Positions 4,722 through 5,212 of a stretch of DNA of 5,212 nucleotides are shown in pieces. The position numbers and the translations under genes were made by a program. The notes below the pieces were generated by a model. The model was not told the DNA's origin and did not search any database. It worked only from the letters and a program-made list of their open reading frames with translations. Numbering within the stretch: the first letter of the stretch is position 1; each line of letters opens with the position of its first letter. Origin of the DNA: Candidatus Thorarchaeota archaeon (GTDB taxonomy: Archaea > Asgardarchaeota > Thorarchaeia > Thorarchaeales > Thorarchaeaceae); contig WTCK01000175.1 in the NCBI GenBank assembly GCA_013138615.1, positions 1 through 5,212 of the forward strand. Direction: 5' to 3'.

Positions 4722-5212
4722 ATGAACGCTTACTTCATGATTGTCTTGCTTGCTGTTGTGCTGTTTTTCGTCGTATGGGGACTTGGATGGCTCTTGGAAC
4801 GCATGTCACACCTCATACTCCAGACGACACGGAATCCTGGCTCACGAGCATGGTACCTTCTTGTTGGACCGGGTGTGGCCCTGCACGAGTCCTCGCATGC
4901 CCTTGGATGCATCTTCACACGAACGCCCATTGTCGAGTTCAAACCAATTAACGTGTCAGTTCAAGGAGATCAAGTTGTGCTCGGCTACGTGCGATATCAG
5001 AATCCACCGAGCCATTTCAAGCGTGCAATCATCAATCTTGCACCTGTAGGAGTGTCCTTGATTCTACTGACCACATTTGCATTAGCTGCGACATATTTAG
5101 CGCCGGAATACACTGGCATTGGCGGTGAAGCTCTCAACCTGCTTTTTGGCTTAATATCCCTCAAGACCGACCCAAACCTTCTTGCGAACCCTGCCTTGCC
5201 GGTCATTCAGAT
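4722..5212 (+). CDS. Multi-pass membrane protein with HExxH motif, probable membrane metalloprotease, 5' part only
   Basis: The frame opens at ATG 4722 and runs off the right edge with no stop, giving 163 complete codons. Hydrophobic segments lie at about 6-25, 43-62 and 102-126, with a further one likely around 134-144. Segment two carries GPGVALHESSHALGC, with the zinc-protease signature HESSH at residues 55-59 (H55, E56, H59). Segment three contains NLAPVGVSLIL (105-115), similar in position and character to the conserved Pro-containing segment of site-2-protease-like (M50-type) and related archaeal membrane metalloproteases. The last visible residues include DPNLLANP, but any distal third metal ligand is beyond the window. 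By analogy it would cleave membrane-associated substrates within or near the bilayer. A good ribosome site (4709-4715) supports the start. The membrane location and motif are seen; protease function and exact family are inferred. Confidence 0.75.
   Translation, partial: MNAYFMIVLLAVVLFFVVWGLGWLLERMSHLILQTTRNPGSRAWYLLVGPGVALHESSHALGCIFTRTPIVEFKPINVSVQGDQVVLGYVRYQNPPSHFKRAIINLAPVGVSLILLTTFALAATYLAPEYTGIGGEALNLLFGLISLKTDPNLLANPALPVIQ

Noticed and set aside
4741..5049. Plus-strand 102-codon frame in another phase inside the HExxH gene
   Set aside because: Its product is rich in Cys and Ser without domain character, while the frame starting at 4722 gives membrane segments, HExxH and a good ribosome site.
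4730..5206. Two minus-strand frames of about 70 codons opposite the HExxH gene
   Set aside because: Both are short, lack start signals and family features, and lie antisense to a better supported coding frame.

Overview
The window looks archaeal. The lipoate protein ligase is split into a catalytic gene and a small accessory gene. One regulator carries the archaeal bacterio-opsin-activator type C-terminal HTH. The FAH-family enzyme resembles archaeal 2-keto-3-deoxy-D-arabinonate dehydratase. Ribosome binding sites are mostly weak or GGTG-like, and several starts look non-ATG. Base composition is close to balanced. A mesophilic lineage such as an Asgard/Thorarchaeota-like or Thermoplasmata-like archaeon is my guess only; no rRNA or other lineage marker is present.

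Layout. Bases 1-2033 are a tight plus-strand operon: the 3' end of an unidentified gene, then lplA (overlapping it by 14 nt), lplB (6 nt after lplA) and a kdaD-like FAH-family gene (7 nt after lplB). It ends convergently, 14 nt from a minus-strand EamA/DMT transporter gene (2048-3001). A region of about 90 nt separates that transporter from a divergent plus-strand HTH_10 regulator gene (3094-3741). The regulator converges on a minus-strand gene for a membrane-anchored or secreted protein of unknown function (3819-4499), with a bulged inverted repeat between the two stops that could terminate both. A 222-nt non-coding region with nested inverted repeats follows. At the right edge is the 5' part of a plus-strand gene for a multi-pass membrane protein with an HExxH motif (4722 to beyond the window).

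How the genes may work together. LplA and LplB should act jointly: LplB is needed for lipoate activation and LplA transfers the lipoyl group to carrier domains such as those of 2-oxoacid dehydrogenases or glycine-cleavage H protein. The KdaD-like enzyme is co-directional and closely spaced, so it is probably co-transcribed. Its predicted product, 2,5-dioxopentanoate, is one oxidation step from 2-oxoglutarate, a possible but unproven link to lipoate-dependent metabolism. The HTH_10 regulator may control the divergent transporter. The two membrane or extracytoplasmic proteins on the right have no clear link to the rest.

I see no CRISPR array, IS element, tRNA, rRNA or phage gene. Most of the window is ordinary core or near-core archaeal gene content. 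The least explained parts are the membrane-anchored protein, the HExxH membrane protein and the inverted repeats next to it.
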